Positions 20,192-30,361 of a stretch of 64,000 nt of DNA are shown in pieces. Location: positions 1-64,000 of the forward strand of contig JAQXZD010000099.1 in assembly GCA_029227035.1 (NCBI GenBank). Direction: 5' to 3'. The stretch comes from Lachnospiraceae bacterium. GTDB lineage: Bacteria > Bacillota > Clostridia > Lachnospirales > Lachnospiraceae. The position numbers and the translations under genes are program-made. Numbering within the stretch: the first letter of the stretch is position 1; every line of letters begins with the position of its first letter. The notes under the pieces were generated by a model. It was given only the letters and a program-made list of their open reading frames with translations. It ran no database searches and had not been told where the DNA came from.

Positions 20192-20326
20192 ATGGGTACA
20201 GCGATTGTATTGATTATATTGACGGTGATCGTTGCTCTGATTATAAAGAGCATGATCAAAAACAAGTTGAACGGAAAATCCCTGTCCTGTGGCGGTGACT
20301 GCAAGAACTGCCGAGGATGCCATTAA
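20192..20326 (+). CDS. FeoB-associated-type Cys-rich small membrane protein (44 aa; below the ORF-track cutoff)
   Basis: MGTAIVLIILTVIVALIIKSMIKNKLNGKSLSCGGDCKNCRGCH: single TM then C-x-G-x-x-C-x-x-C-x-x-C; preceded by aaaaggag. Confidence 0.85.
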   Translation: MGTAIVLIILTVIVALIIKSMIKNKLNGKSLSCGGDCKNCRGCH

Positions 20327-20342
20327 GAATGTTCCTAAATCA

Positions 20343-20368
20343 TAAGACCGGTGTTCGCCGGTCTTTTT
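20343..20368 (+). terminator. Intrinsic terminator
   Basis: agaccgg tgttcg ccggtct tttt. Confidence 0.85.
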
Positions 20369-20473
20369 GTTTTTACAAAAACTTTGCAAAAACAGGATAG
20401 AGCTCCTTACATTTTTCTTTTATCATAATCACGAAAAATGAATGGTTGAACAAGACCGGAAGGAGTATCAATT

Positions 20474-22225
20474 ATGAAGAAAAAAGTATTACGAGTAACA
20501 GCCGGAGTATTGTCCTCAGCAATGTTGATCGGTTTGTGCACGGCAGGAATCACGACAGATGTGAAGGCAGCCACAGAGCATTGGAATGATGCGTCACAGG
20601 AGTCAACAGACTGGGAGAACTGGAAGAAAAACTGGGCAGCATACAGCAGTGATTATGAAAATGTATCACTGACTCCGGGTGTGGATGAGACACAGTTGAA
20701 CCTTGCATGGTACAGCCATACGGCAGAGACACCGAAGGTTCGAATCGGAACGAAGCAGAATATGGATGGGGCAAAGGAGTATACCGGTTCCCAGACAGAT
20801 GCTGTAACAGTCGGAACGGTTAAGTATCTCTCCAACAAGGTTACCGTAACAGGCTTAAAGGAAAATACAAAGTACTATTATCAGGTATTCCAGAATGGGG
20901 CATGGTCAGATGCAGAGACCTATACCACAAAGTCATTCTCAAAATTCTCTTTCCTGTATGTAGGAGATCCGCAGATTGGAGCTTCCAAGGGACAGACCAG
21001 CACAGAGAATGATAAGATGGAGACCGCAGGCAATGAGGTTGATTCCAAGCCGGAGCAGAATCTTGCCGCAAGAAATGACAGTTACAACTGGAACAAGATT
21101 CTTAAGGAAGCAGTGGAGGATCACTCGGATGTAAGTTTTCTGGTATCTGCAGGAGACCAGGTAAACTATGGAGCAAACGAGCGTGAGTATGCAGGTTATC
21201 TCGGTGCAGAGGCGCTTACCTCTCTTCCGGTAGCCACAACCATCGGAAACCATGACTCAACTTCCAACCAGTACAGCCTGCATTTTAATAATCCGAATGC
21301 TTTTTCCGATACGGATGCAAGCTATATTCAGGGAAAGACAGCAGCAGGAACGGATTATTACTATACCTACGGAAATGTCCTGTTTATCGTACTGGATACC
21401 AACAATTACAACTGTGCAACCCATGAGAACGTAATTAAGAAGGCAATTTCCGAGAATAAGGATGTAAAGTGGCGGGTAGTAATGTTCCATCAGGATATCT
21501 ACGGCTCAGGTCTTGACCATTCGGATTCCGACGGAATGGTGCTTCGTACCCAGCTTACTCCTCTGATGGACAAGTACGATATTGATGTGGTACTGCAGGG
21601 ACATGACCATACTTATTCCAGAACCTATCAGCTTGCAGGGGATGGTAAGGACCATACCGCTTACAGCAAGGATGTGGATATGAAGTCAGCAGAATATCTT
21701 GCACAGAATAACTGCTATGAGATTGTCAATGATACAGAAAGCGGCAAGGTGGTAAATCCGAAGGGTACGGTATATCTGGAGGCAAACTCAGCCACAGGTT
21801 CCAAGTTCTATAACCTGATTGCATCCCAGCAGGATTACATTGCAGAGAGAAGCCAGACCTGGACACCAACCTATTCCGTTATCGATGTGACAGACAACAG
21901 CTTTTCCGTAACCATCTATGATGCTTCTACCAGACAGCCGTTAAAAGGCTCTTCCGCATACACGATTGTAAAGGAAGCAAAGAAGCAGACAATTTCCGTA
22001 AAGTCCGCTTATACAAAGAAGGTTGGAGATAAGGCATTCAAGTTAAATGCAAAGGCAAAGACAAAACTGACCTATACCTCTTCCAACAAGAAAGTGGCAA
22101 CGGTTGACAAGAACGGAAAAGTAACCATCAAGGGTGCCGGAACTGCAACCATCACGGTTAAGGCAGCAGCAAGTGGGCAGTATAAGGCAGCTACCAAGAA
22201 GGTTAGTATTACAGTAAAGAAATAA
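20474..22225 (+). CDS. Secreted purple-acid-phosphatase-like metallophosphoesterase with C-terminal Ig-like domain
   Basis: Signal peptide; FLYVGDPQIG, SAGDQVNYG, TIGNHDS, VMFHQD, LQGHDHTYSR; C-terminal KKVATVDKNGKVTIKGAGTATITV. Confidence 0.92.
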   Translation: MKKKVLRVTAGVLSSAMLIGLCTAGITTDVKAATEHWNDASQESTDWENWKKNWAAYSSDYENVSLTPGVDETQLNLAWYSHTAETPKVRIGTKQNMDGAKEYTGSQTDAVTVGTVKYLSNKVTVTGLKENTKYYYQVFQNGAWSDAETYTTKSFSKFSFLYVGDPQIGASKGQTSTENDKMETAGNEVDSKPEQNLAARNDSYNWNKILKEAVEDHSDVSFLVSAGDQVNYGANEREYAGYLGAEALTSLPVATTIGNHDSTSNQYSLHFNNPNAFSDTDASYIQGKTAAGTDYYYTYGNVLFIVLDTNNYNCATHENVIKKAISENKDVKWRVVMFHQDIYGSGLDHSDSDGMVLRTQLTPLMDKYDIDVVLQGHDHTYSRTYQLAGDGKDHTAYSKDVDMKSAEYLAQNNCYEIVNDTESGKVVNPKGTVYLEANSATGSKFYNLIASQQDYIAERSQTWTPTYSVIDVTDNSFSVTIYDASTRQPLKGSSAYTIVKEAKKQTISVKSAYTKKVGDKAFKLNAKAKTKLTYTSSNKKVATVDKNGKVTIKGAGTATITVKAAASGQYKAATKKVSITVKK

Positions 22226-22240
22226 GCAGGAAGACGGAAT

Positions 22241-23368
22241 ATGAGAAAAAACTGGAAGAAAATTCTGGCAGGAACCCTATGTTTTTTAGGGTTCCTGTTC
22301 CTATTGATAAAAGTAAATCAATTTGAAAAAACGCCCCTGATATCTACGGAGGGGCAGTCTTATGAAAAGGCAATCGTCACAGAAATCACGAAGGATAATC
22401 TGGCGGAGGACGGCAACCGCTACGGAACGCAGGAAGTGCGCGTGCAGGTAAAAAGCGGTGAGTTTAAGAACGAAGAATTTGACGCGGTAAATCCGAACGG
22501 CTCCCTCTTTGGGGCAGAGTGTGAAGTGGGAACCCGGGTCATTGTAATTGTGAGTGCTTCGGAAGAAAATCAGGTGGTTACGGTATACAGTCAGGACCGC
22601 ACGACGGCAATCTATCTGTTTGCGCTTGTCTTTGCGGCAATTGTATGTCTTATTGGCGGAAAAAAGGGAATCAAGGCTGTTGTCAGCCTTGTCTTTGCGG
22701 GAATCTGCATTATTTATCTGATGTTTCCGCTTATTTACCGTGGCATATCGCCGATAGCGATTACCATAGTGGTGGCGCTTCTTACGACGGTTGTTACTTT
22801 GGGACTTTTGGGAGGAGTGTCGAAAAAGACGGTGTCGGCGATCGTGGGAACTGTCTGCGGAGTAATCATTGCCGCTGTTTTTGCGCTGATTTTCGGAGCG
22901 GCAGCAGGCATCAGCGGTTATAACGTTCCGGAGATTGAGACGTTGAATTATGTGGCGCAGAACAGTCAGATCCGTATCGGACAGCTTCTTTTTTCAGGTA
23001 TTATCATCTCGGCACTGGGGGCAACGATGGATGTGGGAATGTCCATTGCGTCAACCATACAGGAGATCCATGAGAGAAGTCCGCACCTTGGAGCGAAGGA
23101 ACTGTTTTTGTCCGGAATCCGGGTGGGACGGGACATGATGGGAACCATGACCAATACTCTGATTTTTGCCTATGTGGGCGGTTCCATTTCCACGCTTGTC
23201 ATCAATTATGCCTATGATTTAAGCTATAATCAGATTATCAACTCCTATGTGATTGGCATAGAAATCATGCAGGGGCTTTCGGGAAGTCTGGGAGTGGTGC
23301 TGACGGTGCCGATTACAGCAATTGTCGCTGCGTTGCTTGCCGGACACGAAAAGAAGGTAGAATCTTGA
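22241..23368 (+). CDS. YibE/F-like multi-TM protein
   Basis: TM topology and GATMDVGMSIASTIQEIHERSP...GRDMMGTMTNTLIFAYVGGS. Confidence 0.85.
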   Translation: MRKNWKKILAGTLCFLGFLFLLIKVNQFEKTPLISTEGQSYEKAIVTEITKDNLAEDGNRYGTQEVRVQVKSGEFKNEEFDAVNPNGSLFGAECEVGTRVIVIVSASEENQVVTVYSQDRTTAIYLFALVFAAIVCLIGGKKGIKAVVSLVFAGICIIYLMFPLIYRGISPIAITIVVALLTTVVTLGLLGGVSKKTVSAIVGTVCGVIIAAVFALIFGAAAGISGYNVPEIETLNYVAQNSQIRIGQLLFSGIIISALGATMDVGMSIASTIQEIHERSPHLGAKELFLSGIRVGRDMMGTMTNTLIFAYVGGSISTLVINYAYDLSYNQIINSYVIGIEIMQGLSGSLGVVLTVPITAIVAALLAGHEKKVES

Positions 23369-23435
23369 ATCTGTTATCCGGGCATGCTATAATGCACAGT
23401 GGTTATCATAAAAAACAGAAAAGAAAAGAGATTCT

Positions 23436-25190
23436 ATGAAAAAATTACTGGTATATTTAAAAGGATACACAAAGGAGTGCATATTTGCACCCTTATTCAA
23501 GCTTTTGGAGGCTTCTTTTGAGCTGATTGTGCCTCTGGTGGTGGCGGCAATTATTGACCGCGGAATTGCACAGTCTGACCGCCCGTACATCTATCGGATG
23601 GGGGGCGTGATGGTGCTTCTTGCGCTGGTGGGACTGACCTGCTCCGTGACGGCACAGTATTTTGCGGCGCGGGCGGCGGTGGGCTTTTCCACAAAGCTTC
23701 GTCAGGCGCTTTTTTCCCATATCGAGAAGCTTTCTTTTTCAGAGATGGATACCATTGGAACATCCACGCTGATTACCCGGATGACAAGTGATATCAATCA
23801 GGTGCAGTCAGGGGTTAACCTTGTGCTGCGCCTGTTTCTGCGTTCTCCGTTTATTGTCGTGGGCGCCATGGTGATGGCGTTTACCGTGGATGTGAAGGCG
23901 GCACTGATTTTCGTGGTGACGATTCCGCTTCTGTCCATTGTGGTGTTTTCCGTCATGTTTGTAAGTATTCCCCTGTATAAAAAGGTGCAGCAGGGACTGG
24001 ACCGGGTGCTGGGACACACCAGGGAGAATCTGGAGGGAGCGCGCGTGATTCGCGCCTTCAATAAGGAAAAAGAGGAGACGAAGGAGTTTGAAGAGAGCAA
24101 CGATTATTTGATGAAAATGCAGGTGTTGGTTGGAAAAATCTCAACCTTGATGAATCCCCTGACTTATGTGATTGTCAACTGTGCCATTCTGGCGGTTATC
24201 TGGGCGGGCGGCAAGCAGGTATACATTGGCGCGCTGGCAGCAGGACAGGTGGTGGCATTGGTGAACTACATGTCCCAGATTCTGGTAGAGCTGATTAAGC
24301 TTGCCAATCTGATTGTGACCGTGAATAAGGCGGTTGCCTGCGGAAACCGTATTGAGGAGATTCTTGAGGTGAAGCCTTCCGTGGTATGCGACGAGAAGAA
24401 AGAATGCAAGAGTGGGACTGCGGGTGCTCCGGCAGTGGAGTTTTCCCATGTGTCCATGACTTATGCAGACGGAGCGGAGGAAGCCCTTACGGACATCAGT
24501 TTCAAGGTGGAAAAGGGACAGACCATCGGTATTATCGGAGGTACCGGTTCCGGAAAATCTTCAGTGGTGAATCTGATTCCGCGGTTCTATGATGTATCCG
24601 CCGGAAGTGTGAAAGTGGACGGAACGGATGTGAGGGAGTATGACCTGACAGAGCTTCGGGACAAGATTGGTGTGGTTATGCAGAAAGCGGTTCTGTTTCA
24701 GGGCACCATTGCAGAGAATCTGCGCTGGGGTAAGCCGGATGCCACGGACGAGGAGCTGTGGAAGGCGATTGAGGTGGCACAGGCCACGGATGTGGTGCAG
24801 AAAAAGGAAGGAAAGCTGGATTATGTGATTGAGCAGGGCGGAAGAAATCTCTCCGGCGGGCAGAAGCAGAGGCTTACCATTGCCCGCGCCGTAGTGAAGG
24901 ATCCGGAGATTCTGATTCTGGATGACAGCGCATCGGCTCTGGATTTTGCGACAGAAGCGGGACTTCGCCGGGCGCTTCAGAACCTGCAGGGAAATAAAAC
25001 CATTTTTATCGTGTCCCAGAGAACTTCTTCCATACGGTTTGCAGACCGGATTATTGTGATGGATGACGGACAGGCAGTGGGAATCGGTACCCATGAGGAG
25101 TTGTTGGAAAACTGTGAAGTATACAGGGAAATCTATGAGTCACAGTTTAAGAAAGAAGAACAGGGTGTGAAGGGAGGTGCACGTTCATGA
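23436..25190 (+). CDS. ABC exporter, TM-NBD half-transporter (1)
   Basis: GGTGSGKSSV, LSGGQKQRLTIARAVV, ILILDDSASALD. Confidence 0.95.
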   Translation: MKKLLVYLKGYTKECIFAPLFKLLEASFELIVPLVVAAIIDRGIAQSDRPYIYRMGGVMVLLALVGLTCSVTAQYFAARAAVGFSTKLRQALFSHIEKLSFSEMDTIGTSTLITRMTSDINQVQSGVNLVLRLFLRSPFIVVGAMVMAFTVDVKAALIFVVTIPLLSIVVFSVMFVSIPLYKKVQQGLDRVLGHTRENLEGARVIRAFNKEKEETKEFEESNDYLMKMQVLVGKISTLMNPLTYVIVNCAILAVIWAGGKQVYIGALAAGQVVALVNYMSQILVELIKLANLIVTVNKAVACGNRIEEILEVKPSVVCDEKKECKSGTAGAPAVEFSHVSMTYADGAEEALTDISFKVEKGQTIGIIGGTGSGKSSVVNLIPRFYDVSAGSVKVDGTDVREYDLTELRDKIGVVMQKAVLFQGTIAENLRWGKPDATDEELWKAIEVAQATDVVQKKEGKLDYVIEQGGRNLSGGQKQRLTIARAVVKDPEILILDDSASALDFATEAGLRRALQNLQGNKTIFIVSQRTSSIRFADRIIVMDDGQAVGIGTHEELLENCEVYREIYESQFKKEEQGVKGGARS

Positions 25191-26941
25191 GCAGACAAAA
25201 AGGACAGCTTGAAACCTTGAAGAAGGTATTTCATTATATGAAACGGTATCTTCCGGTGCTTCTGCTTGCGATTCTTATGGCGGCGGTTACGGTGGCACTG
25301 ACTTTGTATTTCCCGATTCTGACCGGGCGGGCGATTGATCTGATTGTCACGAAGGGACAGGTAGATTTTGATGGAATCTTTGCTATCGTAAAGCAGGGGC
25401 TCATAGTGATCGGCATTACGGCGGCGGCACAGTGGGGCATGAACATGTGCAATAACCGGATGACTTACAACATTGTCCGGGATATCCGCAAGGATGCCTT
25501 CGATAAAATAGAGAAGCTTCCGCTCAGTTACATTGACAGCCATTCGCATGGGGACATGGTGAGCAGAATCATTGCGGATGTGGATACTTTTGCGGATGGA
25601 CTGCTGATGGGATTTACGCAGCTTTTTACGGGAGTTGCGACGATTGCCGGAACCCTTCTTTTTATGCTGTTTATCAATGTGAAGATTACCCTTGTGGTGG
25701 TGGTGCTTACCCCGATTTCCCTGGTGGTGGCAAGCTTTATCGCAAAGAAAACCTATGCGATGTTTCAGCTCCAGTCCAAGACAAGAGGGGAACAGACCGC
25801 ACTGATTGAGGAGATGGTTGGAAGCCAGAAGGTGGTGCAGGCCTTTAATCATGAGGATGAGGCTATGGAGCAGTTTACGGAGATTAATGAAAGACTGCAG
25901 AAATGCTCGCTTCGGGCAACCTTTTTCTCCAGTCTGACGAATCCAAGCACCCGTTTTGTGAACAGTCTGGTCTATGCGGCGGTTGCCATCACGGGAGCAG
26001 CGGCAGTGATGATTACGGCAGGCTCTTTTTCCGTGGGTAATCTGTCTGCTTTTTTGATGTATGCAAACCAGTATACCAAGCCGTTTAATGAAATCTCCGG
26101 GGTGGTAACGGAGCTTCAGAATGCGCTTGCCTGTGCGTCGAGAATCTTTGAACTGATTGAGGAACCGGCAGAGACAGCGGACGCAGCGGATGCCTGTGAG
26201 CTTTCCGGGGCAGAGGGAAATGTGGATGCAGAGCATGTGTATTTTTCCTATGTGCCGGAGCAGAAACTGATTGAGGATTTTAATCTGCATGTGAAACAGG
26301 GAGAGAGGATTGCCATTGTGGGACCTACCGGTTGCGGCAAGACTACGCTGATCAATCTTCTGATGCGGTTTTATGATGTGAATTCCGGAGAGATTGCAGT
26401 GGACGGACACAATATTATGGGTGTGACCAGAAAAAGCTTAAGAGCCAACTACGGAATGGTGCTGCAGGAGACCTGGCTGAAGAAGGGAACCATACGGGAG
26501 AATATCTGTATGGGTAAACCGGACGCGACGGAGGAGGAGATGATTGCAGCGGCAAAGGCATCCTACGCGCACAACTTTATTAAGCGTCTGCCAAAGGGCT
26601 ATGATACGGTGATTGCGGAGGAGGGCGGCAATCTGTCCCAGGGACAAAAGCAGCTTCTGTGCATTGCGAGAGTGATGCTGTGTCTGCCGCCGATGCTGAT
26701 TCTGGACGAAGCGACTTCCTCCATTGATACCAGAACGGAGATACGGATTCAGAAAGCCTTCCAGACCATGATGCAGGGGCGGACAAGCTTTATTGTGGCG
26801 CACAGGCTCTCCACAATCCGTGAAGCGGATGTGATACTGGTCATGAAAGACGGCAAAATAATCGAGCAGGGCAATCATGACACCCTGCTCGAACAGAACG
26901 GTTTTTATGCAAATCTTTATAATAGTCAGTTTTCTTCCTGA
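25187..26941 (+). CDS. ABC exporter, TM-NBD half-transporter (2)
   Basis: GPTGCGKTTL, LSQGQKQLLCIARVML, MLILDEATSSID; 4-bp overlap with partner. Confidence 0.95.
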   Translation: MSRQKGQLETLKKVFHYMKRYLPVLLLAILMAAVTVALTLYFPILTGRAIDLIVTKGQVDFDGIFAIVKQGLIVIGITAAAQWGMNMCNNRMTYNIVRDIRKDAFDKIEKLPLSYIDSHSHGDMVSRIIADVDTFADGLLMGFTQLFTGVATIAGTLLFMLFINVKITLVVVVLTPISLVVASFIAKKTYAMFQLQSKTRGEQTALIEEMVGSQKVVQAFNHEDEAMEQFTEINERLQKCSLRATFFSSLTNPSTRFVNSLVYAAVAITGAAAVMITAGSFSVGNLSAFLMYANQYTKPFNEISGVVTELQNALACASRIFELIEEPAETADAADACELSGAEGNVDAEHVYFSYVPEQKLIEDFNLHVKQGERIAIVGPTGCGKTTLINLLMRFYDVNSGEIAVDGHNIMGVTRKSLRANYGMVLQETWLKKGTIRENICMGKPDATEEEMIAAAKASYAHNFIKRLPKGYDTVIAEEGGNLSQGQKQLLCIARVMLCLPPMLILDEATSSIDTRTEIRIQKAFQTMMQGRTSFIVAHRLSTIREADVILVMKDGKIIEQGNHDTLLEQNGFYANLYNSQFSS

Positions 26942-28398
26942 TAGGAATAAGCATTGGAGATGCGGGCATTCTCGGCGGTCAGCTTGACCGGATCGCGGTA
27001 GTAAGCGATAACCGGGGTGCCCGTATCCAGTGTCTGATAAAGTTTCTTGGCGATTTTCGGCGGCACATTGATGCAGCCGTGGGAGCCGTTTTTCTTGTAG
27101 ATTTCCCCACCGAACTTATCACGCCATCCGGCGTCGTGGATTCCCACGTTATAAGCAAAAGGCATGAAATATTTCACTTTTGAGGCATAATTCTCGCCCA
27201 CCAGCGTCGCATCCCTCTCCTTATATACAACCTTATAGATGCCATCTGGTGAACCGTTCTTTAAGCTGATATTGCCGGAGACAATGTCCGTATCCGTAAT
27301 CAGCTTTCCTTCCTTGTAAAACCAGAGGTGCTGGTTGGTGTAGTCGATTTCCACATAGGTGTCACCGATATCGTCCAGTCCGCTCTGGATGGCGGTCTGT
27401 TCATAGACCGGCTCCCGGGAAACGGCTTTGCCTCCCTTTAAGTCCTTTTTTAACTGCTTTTTCTCTTTTTCCTTGCTGATTACCCAGCCATAATCCCCGC
27501 CGCCGACTTTGACGGTATCGCCCTTGGAGGTCTTGAATTTACGGACATCTCCGTAGGTGTTGTAGGTGCTGGCAAGATGCTGGACATAACTCGTCAGCCT
27601 GTCATCATTTATGGAGACGGTTCCGTCTTCTCCGATATCCAGAAGGGACAGAATTTTTTTCTTGTCCACGTTTTCGTCCACACCGTCAATTTCATAATGA
27701 ACCGTAGCGGCGGTGTAGGAGTCAATCTGTGCGGCGGTATCGGCAATGATACTGTCGTTTGCATAGACACCCGGATTTACATAACAGTCATCCGAGAGAG
27801 TGAGGTCTGTCTTCTGCTCGTCGATGGCAGAAGTAATCTCGGAAGCAACCTGCTCGGAAATCGGTTCGTTGCCCGGCACTTCCGGAACCACCTTGTAATC
27901 GTCTTCCGTGATATCCAGATAGGCATCCTTTGGCGTTTCTATGTAGTCTTTGGCAAAGAGCGGAAGTTCCTCAATCTTTGAAGAAAGTGCATCATTGTCA
28001 TAGGTAAAGGAATAATCCATCTCAATGTCATGGGTCTGAAAGATTCCCACAGGCCAGGCAAAGGCGTTCTGCTTTTTTAAGATGGCAAGTTCTTCGCCCT
28101 TTGCGTCATAGGCGTAATCGAAGTCTTTGCCGGCAATGGAGAAGGAGGAGCCTTTCCGGTCCTTGATGGTGAGAAGGTATTCGTTTGCCCGGGTAATATT
28201 CTCTTTCTCCACATAAGAGGCAGTCTGATTGCCGCAGGAGATGCCTCCAACGGTGGTCTTCGGGAAGAAATGTCCGCTGTAATAGACTGCCATACCGATG
28301 TAGAGGGCGATGAGAACAAGTCCTGTGATTAAGAGGGCTGTCTTTGGGGCAGTTTTCTTTTTATGTGTTGTTTTTGCTGTCATTGTGTTTCCTTTCAT
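26926..28398 (-). CDS. L,D-transpeptidase (YkuD) with peptidoglycan-binding-like region; start may be 28383
   Basis: Signal anchor; catalytic HDAGWRDKFGGEIYKKNGSHGCINVPP. Confidence 0.93.
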   Translation of the reverse strand: MKGNTMTAKTTHKKKTAPKTALLITGLVLIALYIGMAVYYSGHFFPKTTVGGISCGNQTASYVEKENITRANEYLLTIKDRKGSSFSIAGKDFDYAYDAKGEELAILKKQNAFAWPVGIFQTHDIEMDYSFTYDNDALSSKIEELPLFAKDYIETPKDAYLDITEDDYKVVPEVPGNEPISEQVASEITSAIDEQKTDLTLSDDCYVNPGVYANDSIIADTAAQIDSYTAATVHYEIDGVDENVDKKKILSLLDIGEDGTVSINDDRLTSYVQHLASTYNTYGDVRKFKTSKGDTVKVGGGDYGWVISKEKEKKQLKKDLKGGKAVSREPVYEQTAIQSGLDDIGDTYVEIDYTNQHLWFYKEGKLITDTDIVSGNISLKNGSPDGIYKVVYKERDATLVGENYASKVKYFMPFAYNVGIHDAGWRDKFGGEIYKKNGSHGCINVPPKIAKKLYQTLDTGTPVIAYYRDPVKLTAENARISNAYSYQEEN

Positions 28399-28412
28399 GG
28401 GTATGCCATGGC

Positions 28413-29651
28413 TTATTTTGCGGGCTTAAGGTGTGTGACCGGCATATACACCGGAAGTCCGTCTTTGTATTCAATCGAGACCTCACCCTGAATCAGCGGC
28501 TTCAGATAAGCAAGAAGCTCAGGGGTGATGTCGTTTCCGTCTTTGTGAATCCATTCAAGAGGAACGGATTTTGCTTCGTTTGCGATGTCCTTAATCGGGG
28601 CATGACTATAAGTGACCTGATAAGGTGCATTGCTGATACGCTCTAACGTAATCATGGAAGCGGTCACTCCGTTTTCTGCGGCTTCCACAGCCTTTTCCCC
28701 GAGGCAGAAGGCTTCGTCCAAATCGGTTTTGGATGCCATGTGGGAGGCGCAGCGCTGCAGTACGTTGATCTCCACTGAGCGGACCTTGACACCGATATTT
28801 TCTTTTACCAGAAACTCCAGGGCTTTGCCGGCTCCGGAGAGCTGCGTATGGCCGAACTGATCCTTGGCGGTGGTGGAGGCGGTAATGTAATCCCCGTTCT
28901 CATCACGGATTCCTTCCGATACGGCGACAATGACATTGTTTAAAGTCTCCAGCTGCTTACGGATGTCCGCAAGGAACTGTTCCTTATGAAAAGGTGTCTC
29001 CGGCAGATAAATCAGGTGCGGAGCCGTATTGTATTCGTTTCTGGCAAGGGCGCTTGCGGCGGTCAGCCATCCGGCATCCCTTCCCATAATCTCCACGATG
29101 GTGACACTTTTTACCGCATAGATAAAGGTGTCATGGGCAATCTCCAGCATACTGGAAGCGACATACTTGGCGGCGGAACCAAAGCCCGGCGTATGGTCGA
29201 TGCTGCAGAGATCATTGTCGATGGTCTTCGGGATTCCGACGATACGGATATCACTGTTAATCTTGGCAGCATAGTCGGACAGCTTTAAAACCGTGTCCAT
29301 GGAATCATTGCCGCCAATATAAAAGAAGGCTTTGATATTCAGTTTGGCAAACTGGTTAAATATGAAAACATAGACGGAATCATCATCTTTGTAATCCGGC
29401 AGTTTGTAACGGCAGGAGCCAAGATACATGGCCGGAGTGACGGAGAGCCGGTTCAGGCTTTCTTCGTCCGGAATGAGTTCATCCAGATTGATATAATGTT
29501 CATTTATAATTCCCAGAATACCGTTGACGGAACCGTAGCAACTGTCGTATTTTTCGGATTTTCTGACTGCGGATATCACACCCGCGAGACTGGCGTTGAT
29601 GGCAACGGTTGGGCCGCCGGACTGGGCAACCATACAATTTGCTTGCTTCAT
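28413..29651 (-). CDS. 6-phosphofructokinase family (probably PPi-type)
   Basis: MVAQSGGPTVAINASLAGV, GGNDSMDTVLKLS, IPKTIDNDLCSIDHTPGFGSAAKY, EIMGRDAGWL. Confidence 0.92.
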   Translation of the reverse strand: MKQANCMVAQSGGPTVAINASLAGVISAVRKSEKYDSCYGSVNGILGIINEHYINLDELIPDEESLNRLSVTPAMYLGSCRYKLPDYKDDDSVYVFIFNQFAKLNIKAFFYIGGNDSMDTVLKLSDYAAKINSDIRIVGIPKTIDNDLCSIDHTPGFGSAAKYVASSMLEIAHDTFIYAVKSVTIVEIMGRDAGWLTAASALARNEYNTAPHLIYLPETPFHKEQFLADIRKQLETLNNVIVAVSEGIRDENGDYITASTTAKDQFGHTQLSGAGKALEFLVKENIGVKVRSVEINVLQRCASHMASKTDLDEAFCLGEKAVEAAENGVTASMITLERISNAPYQVTYSHAPIKDIANEAKSVPLEWIHKDGNDITPELLAYLKPLIQGEVSIEYKDGLPVYMPVTHLKPAK

Positions 29652-29756
29652 AGAATACTCCTTTTTTTCATAGTCATATGTCTTTATAATAGTTTTTTTT
29701 CGGGCAATTCGCAAGTGGTATGAATAAAAAAACAAAAATGGGATAAAATAACTTAT

Positions 29757-29956
29757 AAATTTATTCACAGCCACCACACAGGCAGGCCGCAGACCAGCTG
29801 CGCTGTGCGCATCTGCCGCTGCTTTGCAGCTAATGTCTGAGGCTGTGTGGTGGGTGAATTCTATTCACCAGGCAGGCGAAAGTATAAATTCGTCTTACAA
29901 GCAAGCTTGACGTCCGAATTTATACTTTCACTTGCCGCTGTGAATAATTCAAATTT
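29757..29956. repeat. Multi-arm palindromic intergenic element (MITE-like or structured RNA)
   Basis: TTATTCACAGC/GCTGTGAATAA outer arms enclosing CCACCACACAG/CTGTGTGGTGG and AAAGTATAAATTCG/CGAATTTATACTTT hairpins. Confidence 0.8.
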
Positions 29957-30000
29957 TGCTGGCATTTTGTCGAATTTTGTAGTACCATGGTATTAGACAA

Positions 30001-30318
30001 ATGAATGTTATGAGGGAGGTTGGATATATGGGGAAAAAAGCACAGGGGCAGGTTTTAATCGAGTGCCCGAATACGGTTTTTTATCTTTATGTCAGTGATG
30101 AGAGGGATTTGTCCAAGATTGCGACTTTCACCAGGAATCTGAAGAAAATCAGAGAGATTGGGTTAAATGACATATATATGTGGTGCAACCGGCAGGGGAT
30201 TGCCTACCGCACCAGATTCCATTACAGAAAGGAATTTTCCCTGTTGGAGAATATGATTGCCTACATACGGTATTCCCAGCAGAAAATCAAATATCAGGTA
30301 CTAATCGGGATGGCTTAA
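30001..30318 (+). CDS. Conserved-looking hypothetical protein; start may be 30028
   Basis: ORF with SD-like gagggagg; no recognised domain; followed by terminator. Confidence 0.6.
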   Translation: MNVMREVGYMGKKAQGQVLIECPNTVFYLYVSDERDLSKIATFTRNLKKIREIGLNDIYMWCNRQGIAYRTRFHYRKEFSLLENMIAYIRYSQQKIKYQVLIGMA

Positions 30319-30348
30319 ACCGCTGTGCACTGCACAGTGGTTTTTTCG
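30317..30348 (+). terminator. Intrinsic terminator
   Basis: aaccgctgtgc act gcacagtggtt tttt. Confidence 0.8.
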
Positions 30349-30361
30349 GGTTAAGTAAATG

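Noticed and set aside
25133-26410. 425-aa minus-strand ORF
   Set aside because: Antisense to the well-supported ABC exporter gene; composition (His/Arg/Cys-rich) typical of shadow ORFs
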